This document shows positions 27,578 through 35,564 of a stretch of DNA of 64,000 nt, piece by piece. The position numbers and the translations under genes are program-made. Source of the stretch: Cobetia marina (GTDB lineage: Bacteria > Pseudomonadota > Gammaproteobacteria > Pseudomonadales > Halomonadaceae); contig NZ_CP017114.1 in the NCBI RefSeq assembly GCF_001720485.1, forward strand, positions 3,348,001-3,412,000, read 5' to 3'. Every line of letters starts with the position of its first letter. Positions within the stretch are counted from its first letter, which is position 1. The notes beneath the pieces were generated by a model. The model saw nothing but the letters and a program-made list of their open reading frames with translations. It searched no databases and was not told where the DNA came from.

Positions 27578-28912
27578 ATGCAACGTCATGTGACCATCAT
27601 CGGAGGCGGCGTGATCGGCCTGAGCAGCGCTCATGCACTGGTCCGAGCGGGACACTGCGTGACCCTGATCGATGCCCACGCCGACGTCGCCCGCGAGACC
27701 AGCCATGCCAACGGCGGCCAGTTGAGCTACCGCTACGTGGCACCGCTGGCTGACAGCGGCGTGCCCCGCCAGGCCATCAAGTGGTTGCTGGCAGGCAATG
27801 AGGCACCGCTGAAACTGCGCCCGAACCTGGACCCCGCACAATGGCGCTGGATGACGCAGTTTCTGGCCGCCTGCAATCAGCGCACGCATCGAGCAAGCGC
27901 AGCGCAGATGCTCGCCCTGGCACTGCACAGCCAACAGATCATGACTCAGTGGCGAGTTCAGGATGCACTCGAGGAGTTCGCCTGGCAGCAACGCGGCAAG
28001 CTGGTGATCCATCGCGACTCCGCAGCGCTCGACAGGGCCGCCGCCGCACGCGTCGCGCCTCAGGACCAACAGGTGCTCGATGCACGTCAATGCATCGCAC
28101 TGGAGTCCTCACTTATCCACCAGCAGCCTCATCTGTCGGGCGGAATCTTCAGCGCCTCGGACGAGACGGCGGATTGCCATGCCTTCTGTCAGGCGCTGGA
28201 GCGCAAGCTGCAGGCCTCTGGTCGCTATACACACCTCGCCAGCACCCGCGTCGCTCCACTGAGCGCGCACGACGGACGCATCGCGCACCTCGAACTCACC
28301 CGCGCCGATGGCCGCCGCGAACGCCACGTCGTCGATACGCTGATCATCGCGGCCGGCAATCACGCCACCGAACTGGTCCGCCCGCTGGGCATCCGCCTAT
28401 CTCTGCAACCGCTCAAGGGCTACAGCCTCACGCTGCCACTGCCAGCTGACACCCCAAAGACAGCGGCCCCGCGCATCAGCGTGACGGATGCCGCGCGCAA
28501 GGTGGTCTACGCCGATCTGGATACACGCAAGTCCCGACAGCTGCGCGTCGCGGCCATGGTGGATATCGGCCACCGCGAATCTGACAGCTTCCATCCTGCG
28601 CTGGACGAGAAGCGCATTGCCGCCCTGCGTCAGCTGGCCAGTGAGACCTTCCCCGACGCCGGCGATTTCTCGCAAGCCACTCCGTGGGCCGGGCTGCGCC
28701 CCAGCACGCCGAAGGGCCCTCCGATCCTGGGACGCCCCCAGCAAGCGGGCAGACCGGACAACCTGTGGCTGAACGTCGGACATGGCAGCCTGGGATTCAC
28801 GCTGGCCTGCGCCAGTGGCGACCTCATCGCACGCGCCATCTCGCAAGAGAGCCTTCCCGGCACGCTCCTCGATACCCTCCCCGACCACCTCGCAGAGCAG
28901 CTCGGCTGCTAG
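27578..28912 (+). CDS. D-amino acid dehydrogenase-like FAD oxidoreductase
   Basis: A 444-residue DAO-family flavoprotein of the DadA type, which deaminates D-amino acids and passes electrons to the respiratory chain. The FAD motif is IIGGGVIGLSSAHALVRAG; then ANGGQLSYRYVAPLA, a DadA hallmark. Near the C-terminus WAGLRPSTPKGPPILG and NVGHGSLGFTLACASGDL are typical. AGGAG precedes the ATG. There is no neighbouring alanine racemase, so the substrate is not certain, and the symbol is left blank. Confidence 0.8.
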   Translation: MQRHVTIIGGGVIGLSSAHALVRAGHCVTLIDAHADVARETSHANGGQLSYRYVAPLADSGVPRQAIKWLLAGNEAPLKLRPNLDPAQWRWMTQFLAACNQRTHRASAAQMLALALHSQQIMTQWRVQDALEEFAWQQRGKLVIHRDSAALDRAAAARVAPQDQQVLDARQCIALESSLIHQQPHLSGGIFSASDETADCHAFCQALERKLQASGRYTHLASTRVAPLSAHDGRIAHLELTRADGRRERHVVDTLIIAAGNHATELVRPLGIRLSLQPLKGYSLTLPLPADTPKTAAPRISVTDAARKVVYADLDTRKSRQLRVAAMVDIGHRESDSFHPALDEKRIAALRQLASETFPDAGDFSQATPWAGLRPSTPKGPPILGRPQQAGRPDNLWLNVGHGSLGFTLACASGDLIARAISQESLPGTLLDTLPDHLAEQLGC

Positions 28913-28949
28913 CCTGATGAATTCCCTGCCACTTTTTCAGGCTGATGCG

Positions 28950-28978
28950 TTGACAACATCACGGATAATCCGTAATAT
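28950..28978 (+). promoter_or_regulatory. Promoter of tRNA-Met (plus strand)
   Basis: TTGACA (28950-28955), 17-base spacer, TAATAT (28973-28978), then a GC-rich stretch up to the tRNA 15 bases later. Confidence 0.75.
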
Positions 28979-28993
28979 TCGCCTCCGTTGGAC

Positions 28994-29070
28994 GGCTACA
29001 TAGCTCAGCTGGTTAGAGCACATCACTCATAATGATGGGGTCCCCTGTTCAAATCAGGGTGTAGCCACCA
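28994..29070 (+). tRNA. tRNA-Met (anticodon CAT), elongator
   Basis: 77 bases, acceptor GGCTACA/TGTAGCC, anticodon loop CTCATAA, encoded CCA. The sequence resembles enteric elongator tRNA-Met. It is base-for-base identical to the copy at 33953-34029 on the other strand. Confidence 0.97.
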
Positions 29071-29081
29071 ACCAAGATTCG

Positions 29082-29115
29082 AAAGGCCTGACTGCTTGCA
29101 GTCAGGCCTTTTTTG
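29082..29115 (+). terminator. Intrinsic terminator of tRNA-Met
   Basis: Stem AAAGGCCTGACTGC / GCAGTCAGGCCTTT followed by an uninterrupted T run, 11 bases after the tRNA CCA end. Confidence 0.92.
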
Positions 29116-29182
29116 TTGCGTCGGATTCACATTCCCTCGCATCGCCTGCGCTCATGCTCGTGACTCCCGCCGACAATCGACA

Positions 29183-29231
29183 CCGGAACCGGAACCGGAA
29201 CCGGAACCGAAACCGAAACCGAAACCGAAAG
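29183..29231. repeat. Hexanucleotide tandem repeat (CCGGAA)4 then (CCGAAA)4
   Basis: Four CCGGAA units are followed by about four CCGAAA units, giving 8 hexamers in phase with a single-base change midway. It lies in the noncoding gap between the tRNA terminator and the aminopeptidase gene; its last bases merge with the aminopeptidase terminator. Confidence 0.9.
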
Positions 29232-29256
29232 AGGCAGCCCGCAGGCCGCCTCTTTC
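29227..29256 (-). terminator. Terminator of the M18 aminopeptidase gene
   Basis: Arms GAAAGAGGC / GCCTCTTTC with a 12-base loop, 50 bases after the aminopeptidase stop. On the minus strand it runs into repeated TTTCGG units, a T-rich but not pure T tail. Confidence 0.6.
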
Positions 29257-29305
29257 AATGTTTCAATTTTTCAATGTTTCACCGTGCTTGTCAGTTCAAC
29301 TCTGC

Positions 29306-30634
29306 TCAGTCCAGACGCTCGCGATTGCAGAATGCCACCAGCACCTTGATCAGCATCGCCACATCGGCACTGCCGGACGTCTCACGAATCGAGTGCATGC
29401 CCCACTGCGGCAGCCCGACATCCAAGGTCGGCACCCCCACTTCACTGGCGGTGATCGGCCCGATGGTGCTGCCGCAACCCATGTCGGCACGGCTGACGAA
29501 CGTCTGAACCGGCACCTCCTGCTCACGGCACAGCTCACGGAACAGACCCGCCGTGGTGCTGTTGGTGGCATAACGCTGATTGGCGTTGACCTTGATCACC
29601 GGCCCCGCATTCAGTTTCGGGCCATGACCCGCATCATGCTTGTCCGGGAAGTTGGGGTGGACGGCATGCGCATTGTCACAGGAGATCATCAAGGAGCGCT
29701 GCACGAGGCACTGATAACCTTCTTCGTTGTCCAAGCCCACATAGTGATTGATGCGCTTGAGCACATCCGCCAGGAAAGGTCCCTGGGCACCGCAGGCGCT
29801 GGCACTGCCGACTTCCTCGTGATCCGTGGCGACGAACAGCGCGCCCTGGCTGCCATCGGCCCCCAGCAACGCTTCCAGGCCGACGAAGCAGGACAGCAGA
29901 TTGTCCAGGCGTGCACTGGCGACCAGCTCGCCCTTGAGCCCGGCCTGGGCCGCCGGCTGCAGATCATGCAGCCCGAGTTCGAAGTCGATGACCTCCGCGA
30001 CACGCACGTCGTGCTGCTCTTCCAGCAGCTCGATCAACAGCGCATGGAAGGCCTCAGCCGGAGTGCCAGCCTCCTCACCCAGCTGCATGACCACGGCGGA
30101 CATCTGCGTCTGGGCATTGATGGCGCGCCCATTGTTGACGTCACGATCCAGGTGAATCGCCAGGCTCGGAACACAGGCCACCGGCCGCATCACCGTCAGC
30201 AGCAGACTCTCGCGACGGCCATCCTGGTGACGCACCTGAACACGGCCTGCAAGCCCGAGATCGCGATCGAACCAGGTATTCAGCAGTACGCCACCGTAGG
30301 TTTCGATTCCCAGGGTCAGCCAGCCCTGACTGAGCTGGGCTGGATTGGGCTTCAGGCGCAGGCAAGGAGAATCCGTGTGCGCGCCGATCATCCGTATTGC
30401 CTCGAGCTGCGTATTACCCCGAGGAAGCTGAAAGGCGAGCAGCGAGGAATCATTGCGCGTCACGAAAGCCCGTTCACCGGGCGACAACTTCCAGCTTTCG
30501 GTCTCCTCGAGTCGGCGATAGCCTTCGCGCTCCAGGCGAGCCGCCATGGTCGCCGTGGCATGCCAGGGCGTCGGAGAGACATTCAGGAATTCAAGCAGTG
30601 CTGGAACGCGGGAATCCGCAATCGCGTAAGTCAT
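29306..30634 (-). CDS. apeB: M18-family aminopeptidase
   Basis: A 442-residue zinc aminopeptidase of the aspartyl aminopeptidase family, cytoplasmic. Metal- and active-site motifs are GAHTDSPCLRLKPNP, DHEEVGSASACGAQGPFL and SCDNAHAVHPNFPDKHD, and a late MGCGSTIGPI. The start at MTYAIADSRVPALLEFLNVS gives the usual length; the 65 extra codons upstream have no family resemblance and reach the divergent prc region. The Pseudomonas homologue is called ApeB. Substrate specificity (acidic residues) is by family only. Confidence 0.9.
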   Translation of the reverse strand: MTYAIADSRVPALLEFLNVSPTPWHATATMAARLEREGYRRLEETESWKLSPGERAFVTRNDSSLLAFQLPRGNTQLEAIRMIGAHTDSPCLRLKPNPAQLSQGWLTLGIETYGGVLLNTWFDRDLGLAGRVQVRHQDGRRESLLLTVMRPVACVPSLAIHLDRDVNNGRAINAQTQMSAVVMQLGEEAGTPAEAFHALLIELLEEQHDVRVAEVIDFELGLHDLQPAAQAGLKGELVASARLDNLLSCFVGLEALLGADGSQGALFVATDHEEVGSASACGAQGPFLADVLKRINHYVGLDNEEGYQCLVQRSLMISCDNAHAVHPNFPDKHDAGHGPKLNAGPVIKVNANQRYATNSTTAGLFRELCREQEVPVQTFVSRADMGCGSTIGPITASEVGVPTLDVGLPQWGMHSIRETSGSADVAMLIKVLVAFCNRERLD

Positions 30635-30852
30635 GATAGCGTCAAGTCCTCGAAGATGAATGCAAGGCACTGTATAAGAAGAAACATGATGGATAGAGCG
30701 AAACGACTCCTCCCTTGCGGTGGTGATCGACCCGCCAGCTCTCGTCAGCCGCGCAGGTCCCGCAGGACCGATCACGCCAGGCAGCGCTGACACGCCATAC
30801 CGCAAGCCCCGCCGATCAACGACAGGCAACTGTCGCGGACGCGGGAGGCTGC

Positions 30853-30887
30853 TACAATGCCCGCTCGACCTCTCCGCGGAGAGGTCG
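30853..30887 (+). promoter_or_regulatory. prc promoter -10 and 5'-leader palindrome
   Basis: A TACAAT -10 (30853-30858, preceded by TGC, an extended -10) is followed within ten bases by a perfect 22-base palindrome CGACCTCTCCG/CGGAGAGGTCG (30866-30887). The palindrome would lie at the very start of the prc transcript or act as an operator at +1. Confidence 0.55.
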
Positions 30888-30928
30888 CTCAGGGAGCAGA
30901 GTGTACATGAATCGGGAGTGCTTCATTG

Positions 30929-33028
30929 ATGAGCCTGTTTGCAAACGTCCGGCGCACGGCATGCCTTGCCTTGTGTCTCGCCATGGCCGGCCCCGCCAGC
31001 GCCGCGGTCACCCCTACTGACGCCGATGCACAGGCTGCTCGCGAAGTTGCCGAATCATTGCGTTACGGGCATTACGAAGATGTCACGCTGGATGACCAAT
31101 GGGCTACCCAGGCATTCACGCAATATCTCAAGACACTCGACCCCCAGAAAGCCTATCTGCTGGACTCGGATATCACCGAGTTCAGTGATCTTCGCCACGC
31201 CTTCGATGACGCCATGCTCGACGGTGATCTCGAGCGCCTCTATGCCCTGCATGCCCGCTACCAGCAGCGCCTCACCTCACGCCTCGAATGGCTGGTGAAG
31301 ACGCTGGACGGCAAGCCGAGCTTCGATTTCACCCGCGATGATCGACTCGCACTCGATCGTGCGGAAAGCCCCTGGGCCGACAGCGAGCAGGAGCTTGATG
31401 AGCTGTGGCGCAAGCGACTCAAGAACGCCTGGCTGTCGATGTCGCTGTCCGACAAGAGCGACGAGGACATCGCCAAGACGCTCAGCGAGCGCTATGCCAA
31501 CCAGCTCAAGCGCATCGAGCAGACCAACGACGAAGACATCCTGACCCTGATCATGCACGCCGTCACCGGCAGCATCGATCCGCACAGCGAATACTTCTCC
31601 CCACGCCAGGGCGAATCCTTCGACATCCAGATGAAGCTGTCACTCGATGGCATCGGCGCCCTGCTTCAATCCGAAGGCGAGTACGTCAAGGTCTCAAGCC
31701 TGGTACCGGGCGGCCCGGCCGAGAAGGACGGGGAGCTCAAGCCGGCGGACCGCATCGTGGCCGTTGGTCAGGGGGATGGCGAATGGACCAACGTGGTCGG
31801 CATGCGCCTTGACGATGTCGTGGACCTGATCCGTGGCCCCAAGGGCTCCGTCGTGCGCCTTGAAGTCATCCCGGCCCAGTCCCTGGATGTCACCAAGACA
31901 CGGGAAGTGGACATCACCCGCGACACCGTCAAGCTGGAAGACCAGGCTGCCAACGCCAAGGTCGTCGACGTCAAGCGCAATGATGGCGTGCACAGGATCG
32001 GCGTGATTCACGTCCCTGCCTTCTATGTCGACTTCGATGCCTGGCAGGCCGGCGAAGATGACTATCGCAGCACCACACGTGACGTGGCGCGCCTCATCGA
32101 TGAGCTGAAGGCCAAGCAGGTGGAAGGCATCATTCTGGATCTGCGCAACAATGGCGGCGGCGCCCTGCAGGAGGCCAATTCGATGATCGGCCTGTTCATC
32201 GACCGCGGCCCCACCGTGCAGGTACGTGATGCCCGCGGACGCATCAGCCTGTATGGCGATACCGATGCCGGCACCCACTACGATGGTCCGCTGGCCGTCC
32301 TGGTCAACCGCCTTTCGGCCTCGGCCTCCGAGATCTTTGCCGGCGCCATCCAGGATTATGGCCGCGGCCCGGTCATCGGCAGCCAGACCTTCGGCAAGGG
32401 CACCGTGCAGACGATCTCCTCGCTGACACAAGGTGAAATCAAGCTGACCCGCGCCAAGTTCTATCGCATCTCAGGTGACTCCACCCAGAACAAGGGCGTC
32501 AAGCCGGACATCGCCTTCCCCAGCATCATCGACCCGAAGGAAATCGGCGAATCGAGCCTCGACTACGCCCTGCCATGGGACCAGGTTCGCCCGGTGAAGT
32601 ATCGTCGCTATGGGGAACCGGCTCGCTACCTGGCAGCCCTGCGTGCCCGCCACGAGAGCCGTGTCGAACAGGAGCCCAACTTCGTCTACCTGCAGAGCGA
32701 AGTCGCGTTGTCAAAGGCACTGCGCGCCCAGCAGACCAGCATCAGCCTCAATCGTGAGCAGCGCAAGCGCGAGATGGATGCCCAGGAAGCCGAGCAACTG
32801 GCACTGGAAAACAAGCGCCGCCGAGCACTGGGCATGGAGCCGCTGTCGAGCTTCGCCGAACTTGATGCCGCCAGCGATCACATCGCATCGGCAGAAAGTG
32901 ACCTGCAGCAGGAGATCGAGACGCAGGACAGCACCGACGAGCCAGCCGAGGATCCCATCGATCAGGCTCAGCTCCAGGAAAGCGCCGAGATCCTGCTCGA
33001 TTACGCCCATCTCAATGGCGATCGCTGA
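30929..33028 (+). CDS. prc: Carboxy-terminal (tail-specific) processing protease
   Basis: A 699-residue periplasmic protease that trims C-termini (for example of penicillin-binding protein 3) and degrades tagged proteins. A signal peptide is visible (RRTACLALCLAMAGPASAA). A PDZ domain (GIGALLQSEGEYVKVSSLVPG ... DRIVAVGQG, residues about 235-290) precedes the Ser/Lys catalytic domain, with Ser465 in RLSASASEIFAG and Lys490 in TFGKGTVQ. A helical, charged C-terminal part follows, as in E. coli Prc. The ATG at 30929 has GGGAG upstream; a TTG just before it is the only alternative. Confidence 0.94.
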   Translation: MSLFANVRRTACLALCLAMAGPASAAVTPTDADAQAAREVAESLRYGHYEDVTLDDQWATQAFTQYLKTLDPQKAYLLDSDITEFSDLRHAFDDAMLDGDLERLYALHARYQQRLTSRLEWLVKTLDGKPSFDFTRDDRLALDRAESPWADSEQELDELWRKRLKNAWLSMSLSDKSDEDIAKTLSERYANQLKRIEQTNDEDILTLIMHAVTGSIDPHSEYFSPRQGESFDIQMKLSLDGIGALLQSEGEYVKVSSLVPGGPAEKDGELKPADRIVAVGQGDGEWTNVVGMRLDDVVDLIRGPKGSVVRLEVIPAQSLDVTKTREVDITRDTVKLEDQAANAKVVDVKRNDGVHRIGVIHVPAFYVDFDAWQAGEDDYRSTTRDVARLIDELKAKQVEGIILDLRNNGGGALQEANSMIGLFIDRGPTVQVRDARGRISLYGDTDAGTHYDGPLAVLVNRLSASASEIFAGAIQDYGRGPVIGSQTFGKGTVQTISSLTQGEIKLTRAKFYRISGDSTQNKGVKPDIAFPSIIDPKEIGESSLDYALPWDQVRPVKYRRYGEPARYLAALRARHESRVEQEPNFVYLQSEVALSKALRAQQTSISLNREQRKREMDAQEAEQLALENKRRRALGMEPLSSFAELDAASDHIASAESDLQQEIETQDSTDEPAEDPIDQAQLQESAEILLDYAHLNGDR

Positions 33029-33070
33029 ACTCTCTCGTCGTCGCTGACGCGCCGGCACATCGCGGTTGCA

Positions 33071-33112
33071 AGGCCCCTGCCCTCATGTCAGATCCGAGTG
33101 CAGGGGCTTTTT
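33071..33112 (+). terminator. Intrinsic terminator of prc
   Basis: Arms GCCCCTGC (33073-33080) and GCAGGGGC (33100-33107) followed by TTTTTC. Confidence 0.82.
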
Positions 33113-33375
33113 CATGCCTGATGCAGGCGTCACCGACACGCACCGGCGAATCGACAGCACCGGCGCTCGGCACGCGAGGGCAAGCTGAAACGAATAGCAG
33201 AGAGATCGACCAGCAAGGAAGCGGGCGGACACAGGAAAGCAGGCAGACACAGAAAAGCGGCAGAGAAGACTGCAGGAGTGAGACATCATCAGCGCAGAAT
33301 CACGTCATTCTGACGAGAGGCAGGCGGGATCTCGAACGATCGACTGGCAAGAGGGGGAGATACGGGATGTGCTAT
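33113..33375. other. Noncoding region between prc and the tRNA-Asn array
   Basis: A low-complexity, purine-rich stretch (repeated GACAGGAAAGCAGGCAGAC-like words). A frame through it is Ser/Gln/Arg-rich with no family features. I see no T-run terminator for the tRNA array, only a small CGTCA-TTC-TGACG hairpin near 33302-33314. Confidence 0.5.
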
Positions 33376-33451
33376 TGGCTCCTCGAACAGGACTCGAACC
33401 TGTGACCCAATGATTAACAGTCATTTGCTCTACCAACTGAGCTATCGAGGA
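33376..33451 (-). tRNA. tRNA-Asn (anticodon GTT), copy 3 in transcription order
   Basis: 76 bases, acceptor TCCTCGA/TCGAGGA, anticodon loop CTGTTAA, encoded CCA. Identical to the two other copies at 33549-33624 and 33703-33778. Confidence 0.97.
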
Positions 33452-33548
33452 ACAACGAAATATCGATCGATATCAGGGCGATATCGAAGCTGACGATGAG
33501 ATGCTCATCTACCAGCGTCATTTCCGGCATTGGCAGGAAGCCTGGGAT

Positions 33549-33624
33549 TGGCTCCTCGAACAGGACTCGAACCTGTGACCCAATGATTAACAGTCATTTG
33601 CTCTACCAACTGAGCTATCGAGGA
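33549..33624 (-). tRNA. tRNA-Asn (anticodon GTT), copy 2
   Basis: 76 bases, identical to its neighbours; spacers of 97 and 78 bases on either side differ in sequence. Probably one transcript with copies 1 and 3. Confidence 0.97.
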
Positions 33625-33702
33625 ACGACCGGAAATCCATCTGCCAGCGACATCATCATGGATGCTGTCAGACTGACATTTCAAGCATGCTGCGTGTGCT
33701 AT

Positions 33703-33778
33703 TGGCTCCTCGAACAGGACTCGAACCTGTGACCCAATGATTAACAGTCATTTGCTCTACCAACTGAGCTATCGAGGA
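33703..33778 (-). tRNA. tRNA-Asn (anticodon GTT), copy 1
   Basis: 76 bases, identical to the other two. It is the promoter-proximal member of the array, about 21 bases downstream of a near-consensus promoter. Confidence 0.97.
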
Positions 33779-33799
33779 ACAACCTTGAACACGCGACGA

Positions 33800-33827
33800 A
33801 TTATACGGAAATACTCAATGGCGTCAA
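33800..33827 (-). promoter_or_regulatory. Promoter of the tRNA-Asn array
   Basis: On the minus strand TTGACG (33822-33827), a 16-base spacer, and a perfect TATAAT (33800-33805), 21 bases ahead of the first tRNA-Asn. Confidence 0.85.
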
Positions 33828-33952
33828 CCACCTTCGGGCATTCAACCTGCCGCAGAACTCGCTCGATTCCTTCTGCCGAATCCACCTCCGAAAGCGCACA
33901 TGGCGACATCCAGATGTGACAAGGCCCGCACGGATGCAGGCCTTGGAATCAC

Positions 33953-34029
33953 TGGTGGCTACACCCTGATTTGAACAGGGGACCCCATCATTATGAGTGA
34001 TGTGCTCTAACCAGCTGAGCTATGTAGCC
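33953..34029 (-). tRNA. tRNA-Met (anticodon CAT), elongator, inverted second copy
   Basis: 77 bases, identical in every position to the plus-strand tRNA-Met at 28994-29070, CCA encoded. It lies upstream of the tRNA-Asn array on the same strand. Confidence 0.97.
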
Positions 34030-34043
34030 ACACGACGAGGCGT

Positions 34044-34072
34044 ATATTGCAGGTCAGGCTGCTGAATTGCAA
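34044..34072 (-). promoter_or_regulatory. Candidate promoter of the minus-strand tRNA-Met
   Basis: TTGCAA (34067-34072), 17-base spacer, CAATAT (34044-34049). The following bases AATATACGCCTC nearly match the corresponding AATATTCGCCTC in front of the other tRNA-Met, supporting a shared promoter/discriminator block. Confidence 0.55.
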
Positions 34073-34115
34073 GCACTTTTTTGCAATTGCCCGTCAAAGT
34101 GAGTCAGCGGGATGC

Positions 34116-35069
34116 TCAGATGCCCAGCGAGGCCTTGACGGCAGGCAGGCCAGGTTCTCCCTGGGTGGTCTCGACACCTTCAAGCCATGCCTCCAGCACG
34201 CTGGGGTTCTGCTTGAGCCAGTCTGCTGCTGCCTCGTCCGGATCGGCACCCTCATCCATGATCTCGCCCATGATCTGATTTTCCATCTCCAGGCTGAACT
34301 CGAGATTGGCCAGCAGCGCACCGACATTGGAACACGCCTCACTATATCCCGCGCGGGTATTGGTGTAGACCGTCGCTCCGCCCAGGTTCGGCCCGAAGTA
34401 GTCATCCGCGCCTTCCAGATATCCCATCTCGAAGCGAGTGTTCATGGGGTGCGGCTCCCAGCCGAGGAAGACGACCCACTCCTTGGCCGCGATCTTCGAC
34501 TTCACTTCCGCCAGCATGCCGGCTTCGGAAGAATCGATCATCTCGAAGGCGCCCAGACCGAAGGCATCGTCATCGATCATGTCGGCGATGATCATGTTGC
34601 CATCATTGCCTGCCTCGATGCCGTAGATGCGCCCATCGAACTTCTCGAGGTTGTCGGCAAGATCCGCCACCGAGGTCACGCCGGCATCCAGCACGTACTG
34701 GGGCACCGCCAGGGTGTACTTGGCCCCTTGCAGATTCGCACGCGGTCGCTCTACCTGCCCCTTGTCGATATAGGGGTCACTGATGGAAGCCATCGACGGC
34801 ATCCAGTTCCCCAGGAAGACATCGAAGTCATCGTTCTTCATGCCGGCATAGGCGATCGGCACGGAGATCGTGTCGGAGGTCGTCTCGTACCCCAAACCTT
34901 CCAGGACACTGCGCGTCAGCGCCGTGGTGGCAGTGATGTCCGTCCATCCCACCTCAGCGAAGCGCACCGTACTGCACTCCTCTGATACCTCGGCGTGCGC
35001 CTGGGGTGCCAGCAGCATCCCCATGGCCAGTCCCAGCGGCAATGCGGCAAAACCTGATGATGATTTCAT
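34116..35069 (-). CDS. choX: Choline ABC transporter substrate-binding protein
   Basis: A 317-residue periplasmic binding protein of the ChoX/ProX (OpuAC) type. The signal peptide ends at PQAHA; mature residues include EVGWTDITATTALTRSVLEGLGY, NWMPSMA and VVFLGWEPHPMN, the aromatic residues expected to cage a quaternary ammonium group. A GAAGGGA site precedes the ATG. It is divergent from betI, fitting choline supply for betaine synthesis. No permease or ATPase gene lies beside it, so the rest of the transporter must be elsewhere. Confidence 0.87.
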   Translation of the reverse strand: MKSSSGFAALPLGLAMGMLLAPQAHAEVSEECSTVRFAEVGWTDITATTALTRSVLEGLGYETTSDTISVPIAYAGMKNDDFDVFLGNWMPSMASISDPYIDKGQVERPRANLQGAKYTLAVPQYVLDAGVTSVADLADNLEKFDGRIYGIEAGNDGNMIIADMIDDDAFGLGAFEMIDSSEAGMLAEVKSKIAAKEWVVFLGWEPHPMNTRFEMGYLEGADDYFGPNLGGATVYTNTRAGYSEACSNVGALLANLEFSLEMENQIMGEIMDEGADPDEAAADWLKQNPSVLEAWLEGVETTQGEPGLPAVKASLGI

Positions 35070-35319
35070 GCTTGTCCCTTCTCTTTGTTATATGAGCAGT
35101 ACATGTCCGTCAGTCACACGTGTCATTGATCCCCACCCGGCCCGGCGACAAGTGACAGCCCGCGGGAGGCGCCACTCATGACACGCTCTCATCACGACAA
35201 GCTCCCATGCTGTCGTTGAGAAGCTGCCTGTCTCTGACGAGCTGCCGGGCCAGACGTACGAGGCACCTCGTGAGCACCTTCACAGCCCTTGCTAGGACGC
35301 CTTGTGCCCTCTGGCGTTC

Positions 35320-35348
35320 TCTATAGTTCTACCAAGCCTGGCTTTCAA
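35320..35348 (-). promoter_or_regulatory. Promoter candidate for choX
   Basis: On the minus strand TTGAAA (35343-35348), exactly 17 bases, TATAGA (35320-35325). Transcription from here would give choX a leader of roughly 240 bases. Confidence 0.6.
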
Positions 35349-35367
35349 TAACCACGAATTATGCAAC

Positions 35368-35396
35368 TTGACGCATCACCTTTCTGTCTCTACACT
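35368..35396 (+). promoter_or_regulatory. Promoter of betIBA
   Basis: TTGACG (35368-35373), 17-base spacer, TACACT (35391-35396). Its expected start site falls on the BetI-type palindrome just downstream. Confidence 0.65.
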
Positions 35397-35405
35397 TTTT
35401 TATTA

Positions 35406-35419
35406 ATTGAACGTTCAAT
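35406..35419. promoter_or_regulatory. BetI operator
   Basis: A perfect 14-base palindrome ATTGAACGTTCAAT located ten bases after the betI -10. The TTGAAC/GTTCAA half sites resemble the BetI boxes known from other betIBA loci. Position over +1 fits choline-relieved repression. I see no further gene or site in the rest of the 495-base choX/betI gap. Confidence 0.75.
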
Positions 35420-35564
35420 AAAACTCGAGTCACGACAAGATCGAGCCGAATCCCGATTGAACGCCGGATTCAGCAATGCGGTGACAACCGCGTATCCTTG
35501 GCGTCTACCAGTACCAAGATTACGCGAGTTTCACCGATACGCCACCTGACGGGAGAGCAAGCTG

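Noticed and set aside
33085..33405. Ser/Gln/Arg-rich frame after prc
   Set aside because: It starts inside the prc terminator and ends in a tRNA gene; low-complexity composition.
33376..33778. Regularly spaced identical units that look like a CRISPR array
   Set aside because: The units fold as complete tRNA-Asn genes of 76 bases and the spacers differ in length.
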